Below, one piece after another: positions 62,167-64,000 of a DNA stretch of 64,000 bases. The notes beneath the pieces were generated by a model. That model ran no database searches. It saw nothing but the letters and a program-made list of their open reading frames with translations, and was not told where the DNA came from. The stretch lies in NCBI RefSeq assembly GCF_001641265.1, contig NW_020167523.1, forward strand, positions 1,724,592-1,788,591. Direction: 5' to 3'. Position 1 is the first letter of the stretch; the number at the start of each line of letters is the position of its first letter. Position numbers and translations under genes: made by a program. Source of the DNA: Pseudogymnoascus destructans. Lineage: Eukaryota; Ascomycota; Leotiomycetes; Thelebolales; Thelebolaceae.

Positions 62167-64000
62167 CAGTGTTCGGCAGATACTACCCAGGTAGTATCTG
62201 GGTCCTCGCCAGGTAAGGTAAGTATCTGAGCGGCTTTGCTCAGGTAAGGTAGGTATTTACAGATACTTTAGCAGGTAGTTGAGCCTCAATTCCGTATACA
62301 AAAATGACGCTTTTGATATTTGAAATAGATAATGATATGTAACTAGAATATGTAACTAGAAAAGTGAAACTCGTGACAAATATAATAATAAAATAGACAG
62401 CCCCTATTCCTATTCTTCTGCCTCATCATCTGCATCATCACCGTCGCTGTCGGCATCTGGTAAATAACCCCAATTCCGTAAGCAAAGCAGATATCTAATT
62501 GTCGATGGCGACAATCTATTCCTTTTCTTAGTAATGATATCGCTACCATTGCTAAATACCCGTTCTGATGGTGCTGATGTCGCAGGAATTGCAAGATGGT
62601 CTCGAGCAACTTGAGCAATTATTGGATATTGATATTGCTTTGCAGACCAATATTTGAGAATATCAGTATGCTCACCAGGCCGTGGTTCAAGCATCCATCG
62701 TTTCCATTCTGGTTCTTCAAATGATATACCCTCTGATGCAAATAAATCTTCATCAGAATCTGGTTCTTGCACTCTAGTATTTGCATTTCCTAATGCATCT
62801 GCAAGAGCTGTTTCACGTTCAATACGCTCTGTATCAAGATGATATTGCCGTGTCTTATATGTTCTACAAACATCTTCAAACTGTGCTCTTGCCCGTGTGA
62901 TTCGTACATGATCTGTACTATCTGGATATATCTTTTTAAACACTGTATGGTTCATCAGTGGATCGCAAATTGTAGCTACAGCTGAGTGCTTACATTGCTG
63001 ATTTGTTGCAAGAGTATAATACGCGTGAAGCTTTTGATAAGCTACTGTGCATGCAATACCAATTGCTGAGTGCTCGCCAACTTCTTGTTGCATCTTCTTA
63101 ACTTTATTTATCATTTTAAGATAAAGTGGAATAGCAAAGTTAAGTGACGGATATGTATCACTTTGTAGCCGTCTTGATGGTTTGAGAAATATTAAGAACA
63201 GTCGTTCAAGATCTTTAATAACAGCCCAATCTCCTGTAGTTAATGCAATATCTTTCATACTAATATCAAGCTGTTGTGTTATGCATACTGCTGTGATTGG
63301 TATTTGGAGTTTTAATGCTGTATCAAGCATACGATGTGTTGAATTCCATCGTACTGGCATATCAAGTGATAGTTGCTGTGGTTTTAAACCTATAGCTTTG
63401 ACTTGTCGTTGTAAAGCATCCTTCCATGCTCGTCGATTACGAAAGACATAGATATGTCTTCGTAGCTTTGCAAGAGCATTCATGACTTCCACATGACTAT
63501 CTCTACTAAATGGAATCCGAGCTGCACCTTGCTCACACCGGTATGTCTCTGTCTCTACATCTGGTTCTGCTTTTAAACTCGTAAGAGCGGCTTGAACTGC
63601 GAGATTTATGATATGTGCAATACACCGGACATCGCCTTCTTTGACAGTAAATGTCCAAGGTTGTTGAGTTGATGTTTGGGCGTTGCTAGCCAATTTCTCA
63701 TATTCTGAGAGCATCACAGTATTTGATGATGCGTTGTCTCGGGTGCATGTAAAGATAGCGCCTGTAATAGCTATACTATCTGTTACAGCTGCTAATTGCT
63801 GAGCTAAGTATTCACCGCTATGAATAGGCTCTTGAAGATGTATCACATCAAGCAATTTTGATTTCTGCTGCCATTTATCATTAATCCAATGAGCGGTAAC
63901 AGCAGCATACTCTGTATAGTTCCGTGCAGACCATGCATCTGTCGTTATGGATATCCGGCCTCCATGTATAATATGAGAATGGAGTTCAAGCTGTAGTATG
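62167..64000 (-). mobile_element. hAT-superfamily DNA transposon, 3' part
   Basis: The terminus CAGTGTTCGGCAG at 62167 fits hAT inverted repeats (CAGNG start). It is followed by a palindrome, AGATACTACC/GGTAGTATCT (62178-62199), and by subterminal repeats CAGGTAAGGTA at 62210 and 62241, the kind of motif hAT transposases bind. The coding region continues off the right edge, so the other end and the 8-bp target duplication cannot be seen. Confidence 0.75.
62410..64000 (-). CDS. hAT transposase (5' end outside window)
   Basis: The frame is open from the right edge to TAG at 62410, over 530 codons, with no stop or shift, so the element may be recent. Reading inward: HGGRISITTDAWSARNYTEY holds the first catalytic Asp, FTCTRDNASSNTVML the second, and PATSAPSERVFSNGSDIIT the catalytic Glu within the C-terminal hAT dimerisation region, which ends RLSPSTIRYLLCLRNWG. 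RCIAHIINLAVQAALT is the conserved C..H motif of the RNase H-like fold. The N-terminal BED zinc finger would lie beyond 64000. Acidic tail DSDGDDADDEAEE. It differs from the hAT fragment at 12.4 kb, which carries only the region between D2 and E. Confidence 0.9.
   Translation of the reverse strand, partial: ILQLELHSHIIHGGRISITTDAWSARNYTEYAAVTAHWINDKWQQKSKLLDVIHLQEPIHSGEYLAQQLAAVTDSIAITGAIFTCTRDNASSNTVMLSEYEKLASNAQTSTQQPWTFTVKEGDVRCIAHIINLAVQAALTSLKAEPDVETETYRCEQGAARIPFSRDSHVEVMNALAKLRRHIYVFRNRRAWKDALQRQVKAIGLKPQQLSLDMPVRWNSTHRMLDTALKLQIPITAVCITQQLDISMKDIALTTGDWAVIKDLERLFLIFLKPSRRLQSDTYPSLNFAIPLYLKMINKVKKMQQEVGEHSAIGIACTVAYQKLHAYYTLATNQQCKHSAVATICDPLMNHTVFKKIYPDSTDHVRITRARAQFEDVCRTYKTRQYHLDTERIERETALADALGNANTRVQEPDSDEDLFASEGISFEEPEWKRWMLEPRPGEHTDILKYWSAKQYQYPIIAQVARDHLAIPATSAPSERVFSNGSDIITKKRNRLSPSTIRYLLCLRNWGYLPDADSDGDDADDEAEE

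Noticed and set aside
1..64000. tRNA, rRNA and CRISPR features
   Set aside because: I looked for B-box-like GGTTCNANNCC with matching arms, rRNA cores and regularly spaced repeats in the gaps and saw none that hold up; a covariance-model scan would be decisive.
1..64000. A secondary-metabolite or defence gene cluster
   Set aside because: No PKS, NRPS, terpene synthase, NLR or linked tailoring enzymes are present; genes are unrelated housekeeping functions.

Overview
The window looks like nuclear DNA of a filamentous ascomycete (Pezizomycotina). Coding genes carry short introns (46-95 nt in almost all cases) with GTATGT/GTAAGT-type donors and CTAAC/CTGAC-like branch points. The protein set is typical of moulds: an AspB/Cdc3 septin, an Nma111-type HtrA protease, an Xbp1-like APSES factor, a DUF2421/FUSC membrane protein and Cns1. 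Decayed pogo, hAT and Ty3/gypsy elements lie between the genes. No species can be named from sequence alone. No rRNA, tRNA or CRISPR was recognised.

Layout. 1-4.75 kb: two minus-strand housekeeping genes, a Gln-rich SS18/SSXT-like protein (cut by the left edge) and a Thp1/PCID2-like PCI protein. 5.07-12.8 kb: a transposon graveyard with a complete but dead TA-flanked pogo element, two oppositely oriented copies of a ~575 bp repeat, a deleted gypsy pol region with a nested LTR (perfect AACGT target duplication), a second LTR in reverse, a second pogo fragment and a hAT fragment. 12.86-14.65 kb: a many-times broken MFS drug transporter. 15.4-22.3 kb: septin, HtrA-like protease and AP-2 sigma on the plus strand. 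22.7-23.2 kb: a dead GFA-domain gene. 23.7-30.8 kb: two minus-strand genes, an acidic protein of unknown function and a large FUSC-type membrane protein. 31.4-36.5 kb: IST1 and a JmjC protein with a Cys-rich motif and GATA-like fingers. 37.1-42.2 kb: DNA topoisomerase II. 45.2-47.0 kb: APSES/KilA-N factor. 47.7-49.9 kb: a decayed SLIP-GC-like dynamin-family GTPase containing a fold-back element. 51.3-61.6 kb: Cns1/TTC4, a mitochondrial PPR protein, LSM4, a His-rich single-pass membrane protein and an unknown charged protein. 62.17-64 kb: the 3' part of a hAT transposon running off the right edge.

Functionally the live genes are mostly core cell biology: chromatin and transcription (SSXT-like, JmjC, APSES, TOP2), mRNA metabolism (PCI/TREX-2-like, LSM4), membrane traffic (AP-2 sigma, IST1), cytoskeleton (septin), proteostasis (HtrA, Cns1) and mitochondrial expression (PPR). 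They do not form a pathway cluster. The most informative parts are the gene remnants and mobile-element junctions, a possible mitochondrial leader on the HtrA protease, and the unusual JmjC/zinc-finger protein. I found no clear evidence for a wholly new biological system.
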